This document shows, one piece after another, positions 17,356 to 26,448 of a DNA stretch of 64,000 nucleotides (position 1 is the first letter of the stretch; the number at the start of each line of letters is the position of its first letter). A program made the position numbers and the translations under genes. The DNA is taken from positions 45,599 through 109,598 of the forward strand of contig CACNHT010000001.1 of assembly GCA_902620285.1 (NCBI GenBank). Reading direction: 5' to 3'. Origin of the DNA: an uncultured Alphaproteobacteria bacterium (GTDB lineage Bacteria > Pseudomonadota > Alphaproteobacteria > HIMB59 > GCA-002718135). Under the pieces are notes generated by a model that made no database searches, had not been told where the DNA came from, and saw only the letters and a list, made by a program, of their open reading frames with translations.

Positions 17356-17958
17356 TTATTTAGTTTTCATACTTATTCTAATGTTAAAACTTATGACTAT
17401 TCTTTCATCTTTAGAAAGATTTTCATTAACAGAATGATCTAAATAACTTGGAAATAATACTAATGCACCCTCTTTAGGGCTTATACCGTTTACTTGAGCG
17501 TTTAATGAATTTGGTGTTGTAGCGTTTGGGTGAGAATAAATTGGCGCAGGTCTAGGGTCATAAAAAATAATATCACCAGAATTTTCTGGAGCTCTAACAT
17601 AATAAGCTCCACTTACAGTGCTATTCCCATGCTGATGTCGCAAGTTTGCTGAACCACCTGTATTTACAATTGCCCACATATTACTAATTTTAGCTATTTG
17701 TTTTTTTGTATCCCAATTCATATCAATCATTAATTGTTCAATATGCTTTGATATAAAAAAGATAAAATTTTGAGGTTCTTTTTCATTAAGATCAAAATCT
17801 CTAGAATGCCATCCCTTTATATTGCTCTTATTTATTCCAACTTGATCACTACTTTGTTGTTTTTTTATATATTCATAAATTTCCTCATTAATTTTCTTAT
17901 AATTATCAAGCTGTATAGTCCAAACAGGCGTGGGGAAAAAAAGATTTGGTTTAGTCAT
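17356..17958 (-). CDS. Putative 2OG-Fe(II) oxygenase (TIGR02466-like)
   Basis: 200 aa. Matches my recollection of the TIGR02466/2OG-Fe(II) oxygenase family, widespread in marine bacteria and phages. It begins LFFPTPVWTIQL, has LRHQHGNSTVSGAYYVRAP (about 106-124), GDIIFYDPRPAP, EGALVLFPSYLDHSVNEN with the second iron-ligand His, and ERIVISFNIRI with the arginine that would bind 2-oxoglutarate. Substrate unknown. It is convergent with the glycosyltransferase gene (19-nt gap). It may be part of the accessory patch between tRNA-Gly and purH. Confidence 0.8.
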   Translation of the reverse strand: MTKPNLFFPTPVWTIQLDNYKKINEEIYEYIKKQQSSDQVGINKSNIKGWHSRDFDLNEKEPQNFIFFISKHIEQLMIDMNWDTKKQIAKISNMWAIVNTGGSANLRHQHGNSTVSGAYYVRAPENSGDIIFYDPRPAPIYSHPNATTPNSLNAQVNGISPKEGALVLFPSYLDHSVNENLSKDERIVISFNIRISMKTK

Positions 17959-18033
17959 TATTTATATTTATAGTAATTTGTAGTGCCAGTAAACAAATCT
18001 AAATATTTACAGTAATAAAAAATAGTATTTAGT

Positions 18034-18177
18034 TTATTTAATATTAAAATATTTTTTTATTAGCATAACAGTTCTAATAATTCGTTGATGGTGTTTGTCA
18101 AAGTTTTTTCTTCCTGATACAATATGTGGATACTTTGAAATTAAATTCTTTACATATTTTGGCAGTTTTTTTTTCAA
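18034..18177 (-). CDS. Possible small basic protein following purH
   Basis: A 47-codon frame starting at a TTG that overlaps the purH stop (TTGA) and followed by an A9 run: reads KKKLPKYVKNLISKYPHIVS, then a basic tail with FDKHHQRIIRTVMLIKKYF. The composition is unlike random AT-rich sequence (P, H, R, G, Q present) and the coupling overlap favours a real gene. It is short and starts at TTG, and I do not recognise it. It could also be the tail of a decayed gene. Confidence 0.4.
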   Translation of the reverse strand: MKKKLPKYVKNLISKYPHIVSGRKNFDKHHQRIIRTVMLIKKYFNIK

Positions 18178-19091
18178 TGTTTGAATAGTCGATTTTTGAT
18201 AAAATAGAGAGATACTTTATTGTTGTTCGCAAAAGAAATTATTTTATCATCATTAATTGATCCATTTGGTTGAGCAACTGTATTACAACCATTTTTACTT
18301 AATAAATTAATGCTATCAGTAAAAGGGAAAAAGCCATCTGAGGCACATACATAAGGTTTATTTTTAAAGAAACTTTTTTTGTTTTTAATAGCGGATTTCA
18401 ATGCATCGACTCTATTAGTTTGTCCATGCCCTAGACCAAGAGTCTGTTTGTTATTTGCTAAAACCACAGCATTTGATTTTAAATGTTTAACTACTTTTAT
18501 TGAGAAAATTAAATCTTCTAGCACTTTTATTTTAGCACTTTTTTTTGAAGCCAATTTTAAAAAATTTTTATTTATAGGTTTCAAATCTCTAGATTGGTAA
18601 AGATCACCGAATAAAGTTGATTTATAATCTATAGTTTTTTTAACAATTTTTGGAGATTTCATTAAAATCAAGTTTTTCTTTGTTTTCAAAATATTTATAG
18701 AATCAACAGAAAATTCTGGAGCAACTACCATTTCAAAAAATTTTTTGCGAATATTTTTTGCCAACTCTAATTTTACTTTTCTATTTAAAAAAATTATTCC
18801 GCCAAAGGCACTTTTGCTATCACTTTCATAAGATTTTTTAAATGCCCTAGTTATATCTCCAGATGATGCTACACCACATGGATTTGTATGTTTCATTATT
18901 ATAGATGTCGGCTCATTAAACTCACTAATACATCTTATTCCACTATCAAGATCAAGAATATTATTATAACTTATTAATTTACCACTAATTTGATTACTAA
19001 AAATAGATTCTTTATCATGATTAATTATATAAGCATCTTGGTTTGGATTTTCTCCATACCTAAGTGTTTTTTTATTATATTTATTTTTCAT
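18174..19091 (-). CDS. purH: PurH C-terminal half: AICAR transformylase as a separate ORF
   Basis: 305 aa covering the whole AICAR formyltransferase domain, which adds formyl from 10-formyl-THF to AICAR in purine synthesis. Motifs: LRYGENPNQDAYI at 10-22, IIMKHTNPCGVASSG with the catalytic Lys-His pair, SKSAFGGIIF, NAVVLANNKQTLGLGHGQTN, CASDGFFPFTDSINLL and TVAQPNGSINDD. The C-terminus LYFIKNRLFKH corresponds to the usual VFTGVRHFRH end. Normally this is fused behind IMP cyclohydrolase. Here it has its own ATG, in the +1 frame and overlapping the upstream stop by 11 nt. There is no obvious Shine-Dalgarno, so expression probably relies on coupling. Confidence 0.93.
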   Translation of the reverse strand: MKNKYNKKTLRYGENPNQDAYIINHDKESIFSNQISGKLISYNNILDLDSGIRCISEFNEPTSIIMKHTNPCGVASSGDITRAFKKSYESDSKSAFGGIIFLNRKVKLELAKNIRKKFFEMVVAPEFSVDSINILKTKKNLILMKSPKIVKKTIDYKSTLFGDLYQSRDLKPINKNFLKLASKKSAKIKVLEDLIFSIKVVKHLKSNAVVLANNKQTLGLGHGQTNRVDALKSAIKNKKSFFKNKPYVCASDGFFPFTDSINLLSKNGCNTVAQPNGSINDDKIISFANNNKVSLYFIKNRLFKH

Positions 19092-19680
19092 TGAGCCAAT
19101 TGTAAATTATCTTATCATATTTAGAGGTTTCTTTAAAAACTTTTGAGCTCATTTTTTTTCTAAAGTAAAAATCTGTCTCACCATTGTTTTTTTCTAAATT
19201 TTTTATCAATTTTGAATAATCTTTAGGATTAATAATAGGTGTAATATATTTATAATTTTTACTTGCCGCACGAAGTAGAGATGGCCCACCAATATCTATC
19301 ATTTCAATTAAGTTTTTATTCTCTTTTTTATTTAAAAATTTTTTAAATGGATACAAATTAACAATCACAACATCAATTTTAGGAAAATCTAGAGATTCAA
19401 ACTGTTTTTTGTGAATTGGATCATTTCTAACGTATAGTAAAGAACTATAAATTAAAGGGTTTAAAGTTTTTACTCTACCCCCAAACATTTCTTTAAATTT
19501 TGTAAGCTTTGAAACATCAATACATTTAAAACCCATAGATCGAATTTTATCACCAGTAGATCCACTAGATATAAAATTAAAATTATATTTTTCCAAGTTA
19601 GAGCAAAGTTGCTTTAAGTTAGTTTTGTCAAATACTGAAATTAAAGCAAATTTTTTTTCTATATTTTTTCTAACGACCAT
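19081..19680 (-). CDS. purH: PurH N-terminal half: IMP cyclohydrolase as a separate ORF
   Basis: 199 aa covering the MGS-like IMP cyclohydrolase domain, the last step of de novo purine synthesis. Motifs: FALISVFDKTNLKQLC, FISSGSTGDKI, FKEMFGGRVKTLNP, VVIVNLYPF and EMIDIGGPSLLRAASKNYKY. The residues I recall as catalytic in the family (the Lys of RVKTL, Tyr of LYPF, Asp of MIDIGG, Lys of RAASKN) are present, but the usual His in KTLHP is Asn. It ends NWLNEK-stop just before the usual inter-domain linker. Its start overlaps the heparinase-like gene by 22 nt. The two halves total 504 aa, close to a normal fused PurH. Confidence 0.93.
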   Translation of the reverse strand: MVVRKNIEKKFALISVFDKTNLKQLCSNLEKYNFNFISSGSTGDKIRSMGFKCIDVSKLTKFKEMFGGRVKTLNPLIYSSLLYVRNDPIHKKQFESLDFPKIDVVIVNLYPFKKFLNKKENKNLIEMIDIGGPSLLRAASKNYKYITPIINPKDYSKLIKNLEKNNGETDFYFRKKMSSKVFKETSKYDKIIYNWLNEK

Positions 19681-21191
19681 TTTCTAATAACTTTTTTATC
19701 TGCAACTATACCCTTAATAACTATTTGTTTTGTTGGTTGTGTGAAATTATTATCAACTAATATACTATTTTCTACAATTAACTCCATATCACTTTTATAC
19801 AACCAAATATTATTTGTTTTTGTTTTTAAAATTATATTTTTTTTACTATTTGTAAAATTGTGTGTTATTCCCGCCGCTAAATGAAATCTTATATGATATA
19901 CAAATCTTCTATTAATATTTTTATAAGCAATAAAACTGTCTTCACCAATAATTTTGTTTTCTTTTTTATAAATTCTTAACTTCCTCTTAATTATTTTATT
20001 AAATTTATTTAAATATCCATTATGCGATCCCTCAAAGATCTCAAATTCTTCCTCTTTATCTCTTCTAAAAACAACAGATTGTGGGAATTTTTTATGTGGA
20101 TTACCTTCCTTAATCTCACTTATGTTAGTATTTTGTAAAACAATTGTAGAATGAGCAGCGCTGTATCGAAGATATTCTGGGTTTTTACCAAAACTTTCAG
20201 AAGCTCCACAATTACTGAATATTTTCTCTCCAAAACCACTTATTTCAATCGATAATGTTCCAGCGTTTAAGTTTGAACTAATTTTATTCCTATTTGGTTG
20301 AACAACGTCAAAAAATACTTTCTTATTTTTATCAGAATAGAAAGCAATACCATTACTTACATTTTCAAATTCTCTTATTTTTAAATAATTTTCCTTATTA
20401 ATAGAACTGTTTATATTTTTTGTGTAAAGATTATTAGATCCATTAAACAAAGGTATTGTGCCATCATGATGGAAGTACTGATTTAATATAGAGGTCATTT
20501 TTAATATTAAATTATCAAATACAGCTGATTCATTCATGTCAAAAAAGAGAAAAATATTTTTAATTTCATTCAAATTATTTATGAATTTAGTATGTTCTAA
20601 AATATTGTAACTTTTGTGCATCCCTAATTTATCAATTTGATTTTCAATAATATATTTTATGTAATCTATTCTTCTTTTATTAATTTTTTTTAATATAAAA
20701 GTTGATAATATGAATGCCACGATATCAAATGAACTGATTTCTGTGATTTTTTTTACTTTGAAGTCAAATTGTACATGTTGAATATGATTAAATATAATTA
20801 AATTTAATCTTTTTTTTTCTGACTGAACCGAAGATGAATTAATATATTCATAATTGTATAAAAGATTTATTAGTCGCCTAGAAGTTAAATCTTCAGACCA
20901 AGGAAAACCCAGTTTATTTTTATTAAGAACATACCAGCCAAATATGGAATTTTTTGATAATTTTATTCCTAGTGAACCCCCAAGTTTTTTTGAAAAGTTA
21001 AGAAAATCAAAACTATGTATATGGTTGTTTTTAATTGTATAAAAATTTTTTTTAAAAATAAATGATTTTACTTGTTTATAATTTGTGAAATCAATTTTTC
21101 TGAAATTTAAATCTAAATATGAAAGATTTGTTTTAGGTCTCAATTTCAAAATTATAAAAATAAAAAAAAATTTTCTTATTTTTAAAATCAT
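19659..21191 (-). CDS. Heparinase II/III-family protein
   Basis: 510 aa. The N-terminal alpha/alpha toroid region contains FGWYVLNKNKLGFPWSEDL and KSYNILEHTKFINNL. The C-terminal beta-sandwich part has the heparinase II/III signature FFDVVQPNRNKISSNLNAGT and EYLRYSAAHSTIVLQNTN, then FEGSHNGYLNKFNKIIKRKL. This subgroup sits between rsmB and purH across alphaproteobacteria, so it is a core gene and not necessarily a polysaccharide lyase; the true substrate is unknown to me. It overlaps both neighbours (22 nt with purH, 4 nt with rsmB). Confidence 0.88.
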   Translation of the reverse strand: MILKIRKFFFIFIILKLRPKTNLSYLDLNFRKIDFTNYKQVKSFIFKKNFYTIKNNHIHSFDFLNFSKKLGGSLGIKLSKNSIFGWYVLNKNKLGFPWSEDLTSRRLINLLYNYEYINSSSVQSEKKRLNLIIFNHIQHVQFDFKVKKITEISSFDIVAFILSTFILKKINKRRIDYIKYIIENQIDKLGMHKSYNILEHTKFINNLNEIKNIFLFFDMNESAVFDNLILKMTSILNQYFHHDGTIPLFNGSNNLYTKNINSSINKENYLKIREFENVSNGIAFYSDKNKKVFFDVVQPNRNKISSNLNAGTLSIEISGFGEKIFSNCGASESFGKNPEYLRYSAAHSTIVLQNTNISEIKEGNPHKKFPQSVVFRRDKEEEFEIFEGSHNGYLNKFNKIIKRKLRIYKKENKIIGEDSFIAYKNINRRFVYHIRFHLAAGITHNFTNSKKNIILKTKTNNIWLYKSDMELIVENSILVDNNFTQPTKQIVIKGIVADKKVIRKWSLEKI

Positions 21192-22456
21192 TTTATTTTC
21201 TTTAAATATGCTGCAAAATACCCGTCTATATTATAATTTGATACTGTATCTGGCATTGTAATTATATAATTATTTTTAATTAACTTTGTATGTTCCTTAT
21301 GCCTATAATTAGAACTAATTTTAAATAGTTCAAAATTATCATGATTTGTAAGAAAATTTTTTATTTGATCTAACGTTTCACACTTTAAAAACGAACATAC
21401 CATATAAAGTATTAAACCATTATTATTTAGCAATAATGAGGCTTTTTCTAACATTCGTTTTTGTATATTTATTAATTCTTTAAAATCTGGGCCTTTTGTT
21501 TTAAAAAAAATTTCCGGATTTCGCCTTATTGTACCTATAGATGAACATGGAGAGTCAACTATAATAAAATCATATTTTTTAAATTTATTTGATTTGATAA
21601 AATCCAAATTCATTATTTTGGCCTTAAAATTTAACCTATTTAAATTAGATTTGAGTAATTCTATCCTTTTTTTACTAATATCATTTAAATCAATATTAAA
21701 ATTTCTATTTAATATTTGGAAAGACTTGCCACCAGGAGCCGAACAAGCATCTAAAAAATTTTTATTTTCATATTTTGGAGGTAAAATGTGAAGTGGAAAA
21801 AAAGAAGAAAAATCTTGCACCCATAAATTTCCTAGCAAAAATGATCTTAATTTACTTATATCTTGTTTTTCTTCAACAAAACCAGAAATATCAGATGTTT
21901 TGATTATTTTTTTTTCAAAGGTATTTAAGTATTTCTTATCCTTAAAAACAACATGAAGGTCAGGTTCTTTATTATAATTTTCTAAGAAATTCTTTTTTTC
22001 AACATTAGTTAATGATTTTGTTTTGTTCCTAAACCACATAGGCAAGTCATCTAAATTAATTTTTGTCTCTTTTAGACTTATTTTATTTCTAGCGATTTTT
22101 TTTAATATAGCATTAATTAGACCATGATAAATTTTTAATTTTTTTGCAATTTCAACTGAACAATTAATAACTGCATATTCTTTAAAATCTAAGAAAACAA
22201 TTTGTGTGATAGCACTTTGAAGTAAAATCATTTCATGAACTTTTATTTTTTTTTTAACAAACTTATTTATTATTTTTAATGTATGAAGTTGAAACCTCAT
22301 TGTGGTTAAAGTTACGTTATATAAAAAAGCAATATCTTCCTTTTTATTATTTTTTATTCTTTTATTAATTAATCTGTTATTGAGTGTCTGGTTAAATTTA
22401 TAAATTGAATATAAAGTGTTATGAATATCCAGTCTTATTTTTTCACCCTTTACCAT
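21188..22456 (-). CDS. rsmB: 16S rRNA m5C methyltransferase RsmB
   Basis: 422 aa. Methylates C967 of 16S rRNA. The N-terminal NusB-like helical domain spans about residues 1-140, followed by the Rossmann methyltransferase. SAM motif I is FLDACSAPGGKSFQI, motif IV with the releasing/catalytic Cys is IIVDSPCSSIGTIRRNPEIF, and motif VI is LILYMVCSFLKCE with the second conserved Cys. It starts a tight rsmB-heparinase-purH run. Divergent from tdk (67-nt AT-rich gap). Confidence 0.93.
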   Translation of the reverse strand: MVKGEKIRLDIHNTLYSIYKFNQTLNNRLINKRIKNNKKEDIAFLYNVTLTTMRFQLHTLKIINKFVKKKIKVHEMILLQSAITQIVFLDFKEYAVINCSVEIAKKLKIYHGLINAILKKIARNKISLKETKINLDDLPMWFRNKTKSLTNVEKKNFLENYNKEPDLHVVFKDKKYLNTFEKKIIKTSDISGFVEEKQDISKLRSFLLGNLWVQDFSSFFPLHILPPKYENKNFLDACSAPGGKSFQILNRNFNIDLNDISKKRIELLKSNLNRLNFKAKIMNLDFIKSNKFKKYDFIIVDSPCSSIGTIRRNPEIFFKTKGPDFKELINIQKRMLEKASLLLNNNGLILYMVCSFLKCETLDQIKNFLTNHDNFELFKISSNYRHKEHTKLIKNNYIITMPDTVSNYNIDGYFAAYLKKIK

Positions 22457-22523
22457 TTAATAAATTAAATTATTTATTTAAATTAATTATATTAAATATA
22501 ACAAAAATAAAATATATTGAATT

Positions 22524-23075
22524 ATGCGTGGAAATTTAGAAACAATAGTGGGCGCCATGTTTGCTGGAAAAACAAGTGAGTTACTTAAAAGAATTCTTTG
22601 GGCTAAACATCAAAATAAGAAAATTATTGTAATAAAACCAAGTATAGATAACAGATATTCAAATGAGAAAATAATAACACATAATGATTTAAGTCATGAA
22701 TGTTACGCTATGACTAATTGGAAAAGAACTCTCGAAAAATTTAGTTTTCAGAAGAGTAATGTTGATATGGTTTTTTTGGATGAAATCCAATTTATGGATA
22801 CAGTTGATACTCTTAGTAATGTTGATATTATTTTAAACAATGGGATTGATGTAGTGTGTGCCGGTCTTGATCAGGATTCAAGAGGAAAACCATGGGAAAC
22901 CTCATCAATGTTATTAGGATTGTCAGATAAAATTGTAAAAATTTATGGCTTCTGTAATGTCTGTGGATTGGAAGCAACAAAAACTTTTAGGAAGACTGAA
23001 GGCGGTCAAAGAACTCAAGTTGGAGCTGCCAATATTTATGAACCGAGATGTTTAAAACATTGGGAGCCTAGATAA
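22524..23075 (+). CDS. tdk: Thymidine kinase (TK1 type)
   Basis: 183 aa. Salvage phosphorylation of thymidine. P-loop ETIVGAMFAGKTSELLKR with GAMFAGKT at 10-17, Walker B DMVFLDEIQFMD, and VVCAGLDQDSRGKPWE. The zinc-binding lid is CNVCG...CLKHW (Cys-Cys, Cys-His). It is convergent with acs, only 3 nt between stops. A TAAAAT element lies about 10 nt before the ATG. Confidence 0.95.
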   Translation: MRGNLETIVGAMFAGKTSELLKRILWAKHQNKKIIVIKPSIDNRYSNEKIITHNDLSHECYAMTNWKRTLEKFSFQKSNVDMVFLDEIQFMDTVDTLSNVDIILNNGIDVVCAGLDQDSRGKPWETSSMLLGLSDKIVKIYGFCNVCGLEATKTFRKTEGGQRTQVGAANIYEPRCLKHWEPR

Positions 23076-23078
23076 TAA

Positions 23079-25001
23079 TTATTTATTTTTTCTATCTACA
23101 ATTAAATTATCTACAACAGACGGATCGGCTAAGGTGGAGGTATCTCCTAAATTTTCAAATTCATTAGAAGCAATTTTTCTGAGTATTCTTCTCATTATTT
23201 TTCCAGATCTAGTTTTAGGCAATCCAGTTGTAATATGTATATAATCTGGAGTTGCAATTGGTCCAATTTTTTCTCTTATAGTTTTTTTTAACTCTGCAAT
23301 TAAGTTATTTGAAGTTTCTACTCCTGCTTTAAGAGATACATAACAATATAAGCCATTACCTTTTACTTCATGAGGATAGCCAACAACAGCAGCTTCAGAA
23401 ACATCTTTATGAGATACAAATGCGCTTTCTATTTCAGCAGTACCTAAATTGTGACCTGATACAATGATTACATCATCCACTCTACCTGTAATCCAATAAT
23501 AGCCATCCTTATCTCTTTTACACCCATCACCGGTAAAATATTTTCCATTAAATTGAGAAAAATAAGTATCAATGAATCTTTTATGATCGCCATACACAGT
23601 ACGCATTTGACCAGGCCATGACCTTTTCATACACAGCATTCCTTCACATTCACCTTCCAATTCTTTCCCTTCCTTATCAACAATACAGGGCTCTATACCA
23701 AAAAAAGGTTTTGATGCTGAGCCCGGTTTTAATTTTATGGCCCCAGTCTGAGGAGATATTAATATCCCGCCTGTTTCTGTTTGCCACCATGTATCAACAA
23801 TTGGACAATTTGAATTTCCTGGAACTTCAAAATACCACTTCCAGGCCTCTGGATTTATAGGTTCACCAACTGTTCCTAAGAGTTTTAATGATGATCTACT
23901 TGTCTTTGTAACATAATCATCACCTTCTCTCATTAATGCTCTAATTGCAGTTGGAGCTGTGTAAAATATATTTACTTTGTGCTTATCAACTATTTGCCAA
24001 AATCTAGAAAAGTCAGGATAATTTGGAACACCTTCAAACATTAAAGTTGTTGCTCCATTGGCAAGTGGCCCATAAATTATGTAACTATGACCAGTAATCC
24101 AACCTATGTCTGCAGTACACCAATATATATCTTCATCATTATAATTAAAAATATATTCATGCGTCATTGAAGCATAAACTATATACCCACCTGATGTATG
24201 CATAACACCTTTTGGTTTACCAGTTGATCCTGAGGTATACAAAATGAACAATGGATCTTCTGCATTTAAAATTTCTGGTTCACAACTACTATCAACTTCT
24301 TTTATAAGATCATCATAAAATAAATCTCTATCTGTTTTTAATTCTATTTCTTTGTTTGTTCTTTTAACAACTAAACATTTTTTAACATCAGGACATTTTT
24401 CTAGTGCTTTATCTGTTGTCAATTTTAATGGAATTGTTTTTCCTCCCCTAATTCCTTCATCTGCTGTCACTACATATTCAGATTTACAATCTTTAATTCT
24501 GCCAGCTATAGATTCTGCAGAAAAGCCCCCAAAAATAATTGAGTGCACAGCTCCAATTCTTGCACAAGCTAACATAATATAAGCTAACTCAGGTATCATC
24601 GTTAAGTATATTGTTACTCTATCACCTTTTTTTACACCAATTTTTTTAAGTACATTTGCTGCTTTTGATACATTTATTAATAGATCTTTGTAAGTTATTT
24701 GCTTTGTTTCATCGGGATCATCACCTTCCCAAATAATTGCAACTTTTTCTGGATTAGTTTTAACATGCCTATCTATACAATTATAGGATACATTAAGGTT
24801 ACCATCTTCAAACCATTTAATGTTTACTTCGTCTTTAGAATATTTTACATTTGAGATATTAGTAAATTTTTTAATCCAATCAATTCTGTCTGCTTGTTCA
24901 GACCAAAATTTATCGTTGTTTTGAATAGACTGATTATACATTGAAGAATATTTCTCTTCGTTAATCTTAGCATTTTTGAGCCATTGTTCTTTGATTTCCA
25001 T
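23079..25001 (-). CDS. acs: Acetyl-CoA synthetase
   Basis: 640 aa. Forms acetyl-CoA from acetate, ATP and CoA through acetyl-AMP. The AMP-binding loop is [17 protein letters not shown], substrate region [26 protein letters not shown], and the C-terminal [13 protein letters not shown] with the catalytic, acetylation-prone lysine. Length matches the bacterial AcsA family (about 645 aa). Complete at both ends. A single-gene unit between tdk and the EVE gene. Likely used to scavenge acetate and feed the glyoxylate/TCA routes together with acnA elsewhere in the window. Confidence 0.97.
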   Translation of the reverse strand: MEIKEQWLKNAKINEEKYSSMYNQSIQNNDKFWSEQADRIDWIKKFTNISNVKYSKDEVNIKWFEDGNLNVSYNCIDRHVKTNPEKVAIIWEGDDPDETKQITYKDLLINVSKAANVLKKIGVKKGDRVTIYLTMIPELAYIMLACARIGAVHSIIFGGFSAESIAGRIKDCKSEYVVTADEGIRGGKTIPLKLTTDKALEKCPDVKKCLVVKRTNKEIELKTDRDLFYDDLIKEVDSSCEPEILNAEDPLFILYTSGSTGKPKGVMHTSGGYIVYASMTHEYIFNYNDEDIYWCTADIGWITGHSYIIYGPLANGATTLMFEGVPNYPDFSRFWQIVDKHKVNIFYTAPTAIRALMREGDDYVTKTSRSSLKLLGTVGEPINPEAWKWYFEVPGNSNCPIVDTWWQTETGGILISPQTGAIKLKPGSASKPFFGIEPCIVDKEGKELEGECEGMLCMKRSWPGQMRTVYGDHKRFIDTYFSQFNGKYFTGDGCKRDKDGYYWITGRVDDVIIVSGHNLGTAEIESAFVSHKDVSEAAVVGYPHEVKGNGLYCYVSLKAGVETSNNLIAELKKTIREKIGPIATPDYIHITTGLPKTRSGKIMRRILRKIASNEFENLGDTSTLADPSVVDNLIVDRKNK

Positions 25002-25054
25002 ATTAACAGAGTAATTCTAATTTATTTAAATATCAACAAGTAATTTTTTTTTAG

Positions 25055-25465
25055 CTAATTTGACATTTTAATAATTAAATCCCACTCGGTTTTTTTTATT
25101 GGCATCACTGATAGCCTACTTTGTTTAACCAGTGCAATATCTTTTAATTTGTTATTTTCTTTTATTTCATTAAGAGAGACAGGTTTTTTCAGTTTTTTTG
25201 TTGCTTTAACATCAACTACTACAAAACGTTCTGTTTTATCAGTAGGATCTTGATAATATTCTTTTACCACTTTAACAATACCAATAATACTTCTCTCTGA
25301 AACTGAGTGATAGAAAAAACATAAATCATTTTTTTTCATTTTTTTTAAATTATTCCTTGCCTGATAATTTCGGACTCCATCCCACATTGATGCACCTTCT
25401 TTAACTTGATTATCCCAAGACCAAGTTTCAGGCTCAGATTTTAAAAGCCAATAATTAATTTTCAT
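25055..25465 (-). CDS. EVE-domain protein
   Basis: 136 aa. EVE (PUA-like) domain thought to bind modified nucleobases or RNA: NYWLLKSEPETWSWDNQV at the N-terminus, then MWDGVRNYQARNNLKKMK, LCFFYHSVSERSIIGIVKVV, and C-terminal VKQSRLSVMPIKKTEWDLI. All of the family's conserved aromatic positions are visible. I use the ATG at 25465; the frame is open to 25513, but that extension overlaps the GSCFA gene and is not family-like. Cellular role not established. Confidence 0.9.
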   Translation of the reverse strand: MKINYWLLKSEPETWSWDNQVKEGASMWDGVRNYQARNNLKKMKKNDLCFFYHSVSERSIIGIVKVVKEYYQDPTDKTERFVVVDVKATKKLKKPVSLNEIKENNKLKDIALVKQSRLSVMPIKKTEWDLIIKMSN

Positions 25466-25490
25466 TTTTGTATTTTTATACAAAGAATTT

Positions 25491-26420
25491 TTATAAACAA
25501 TAATTTTGCTCAAAGATTTTCATTATAAAGGAGACATATTCATCCTTCATATGTCTATTGTCATCTTTAAAAGGATCAACTAAATAATCTTTGGTAATTT
25601 CATAAGATGGAAAGTAATAGATTTTATCGTCTCCTTTATATTTAGTTAATACATTATCAAGAGCGACTCTTAAAATTGACTTAGATATAGAGTTAGCTGT
25701 GATACAAGATTGGTTCCTAAATGTTGCCATTAATGGTATTGGAGATAAAGTAAAAATAATTTTAGCTAGAGGTAAATTTCTCTTGATAATTTTACAAATC
25801 TCATCAAGATTTCTTGAATTCTCATCTACTGTAGATAATTTAAATCCATGTTTTTTTTCATCAAATTCTGAAGTAGGTATTGCTTTCCAAAAAACTTGAT
25901 TATTTTCTTTGTTGTACCAAACCTCAGAAAGACCAACAGTTATTACAAATACATCTATTTGATTTAGCAATCTTAAGGTCTCATTTCTTATTTCTTCATC
26001 TTTTCTTGCAAAATCATCTGGTGAATAATACCAAGTATTTTGTTCTATATTTTTATTTTCAAAAGCCCATAATAATTGTTCCAAAACTGTAAACGTGTTA
26101 GCCATACCTTCTCCATACCTAATTATATGTGAGTTTAGACCATATTTTTTATTAAAAACTGAATAATTTTTTATCGATAAATATTCTGAAACACTTGAAG
26201 CAAAACAACTTCCAAAGGCAATAATTTTTTTATTTTTATCTATAAATGGTTTTTTTGGAGAATATCCTTTCAGGATATATTCTGAAATGAAATCATTTTG
26301 TTTAAAATGTTTTTTAGAAGGAATAAAATTACAGTTCTTACCTCTGAACCAATGACCACCAAATATTTGTTCATCATTTTTTGTTCTAACTCTAAAATTT
26401 TCTAATTTTTCATTCTTCAT
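25491..26420 (-). CDS. GSCFA-domain protein (SGNH-like, surface-glycan associated)
   Basis: 309 aa. The defining motif IIAFGSCFASSVSEYLSI is at about residues 66-83, with the nucleophile-position Ser. It continues IRYGEGMANTFTVLEQLLWA, then VFVITVGLSEVWYNKEN, and LSPIPLMATFRNQSCITANS. GSCFA proteins belong to the SGNH hydrolase fold and are often found in polysaccharide loci; substrate unknown. It follows a sulfotransferase gene by 28 nt in the same direction, suggesting the two act on the same glycan. Accessory insertion between the core genes tsaD and EVE. Confidence 0.85.
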   Translation of the reverse strand: MKNEKLENFRVRTKNDEQIFGGHWFRGKNCNFIPSKKHFKQNDFISEYILKGYSPKKPFIDKNKKIIAFGSCFASSVSEYLSIKNYSVFNKKYGLNSHIIRYGEGMANTFTVLEQLLWAFENKNIEQNTWYYSPDDFARKDEEIRNETLRLLNQIDVFVITVGLSEVWYNKENNQVFWKAIPTSEFDEKKHGFKLSTVDENSRNLDEICKIIKRNLPLAKIIFTLSPIPLMATFRNQSCITANSISKSILRVALDNVLTKYKGDDKIYYFPSYEITKDYLVDPFKDDNRHMKDEYVSFIMKIFEQNYCL

Positions 26421-26448
26421 ATGTAATTTTGAATATTTTAAACATTAA

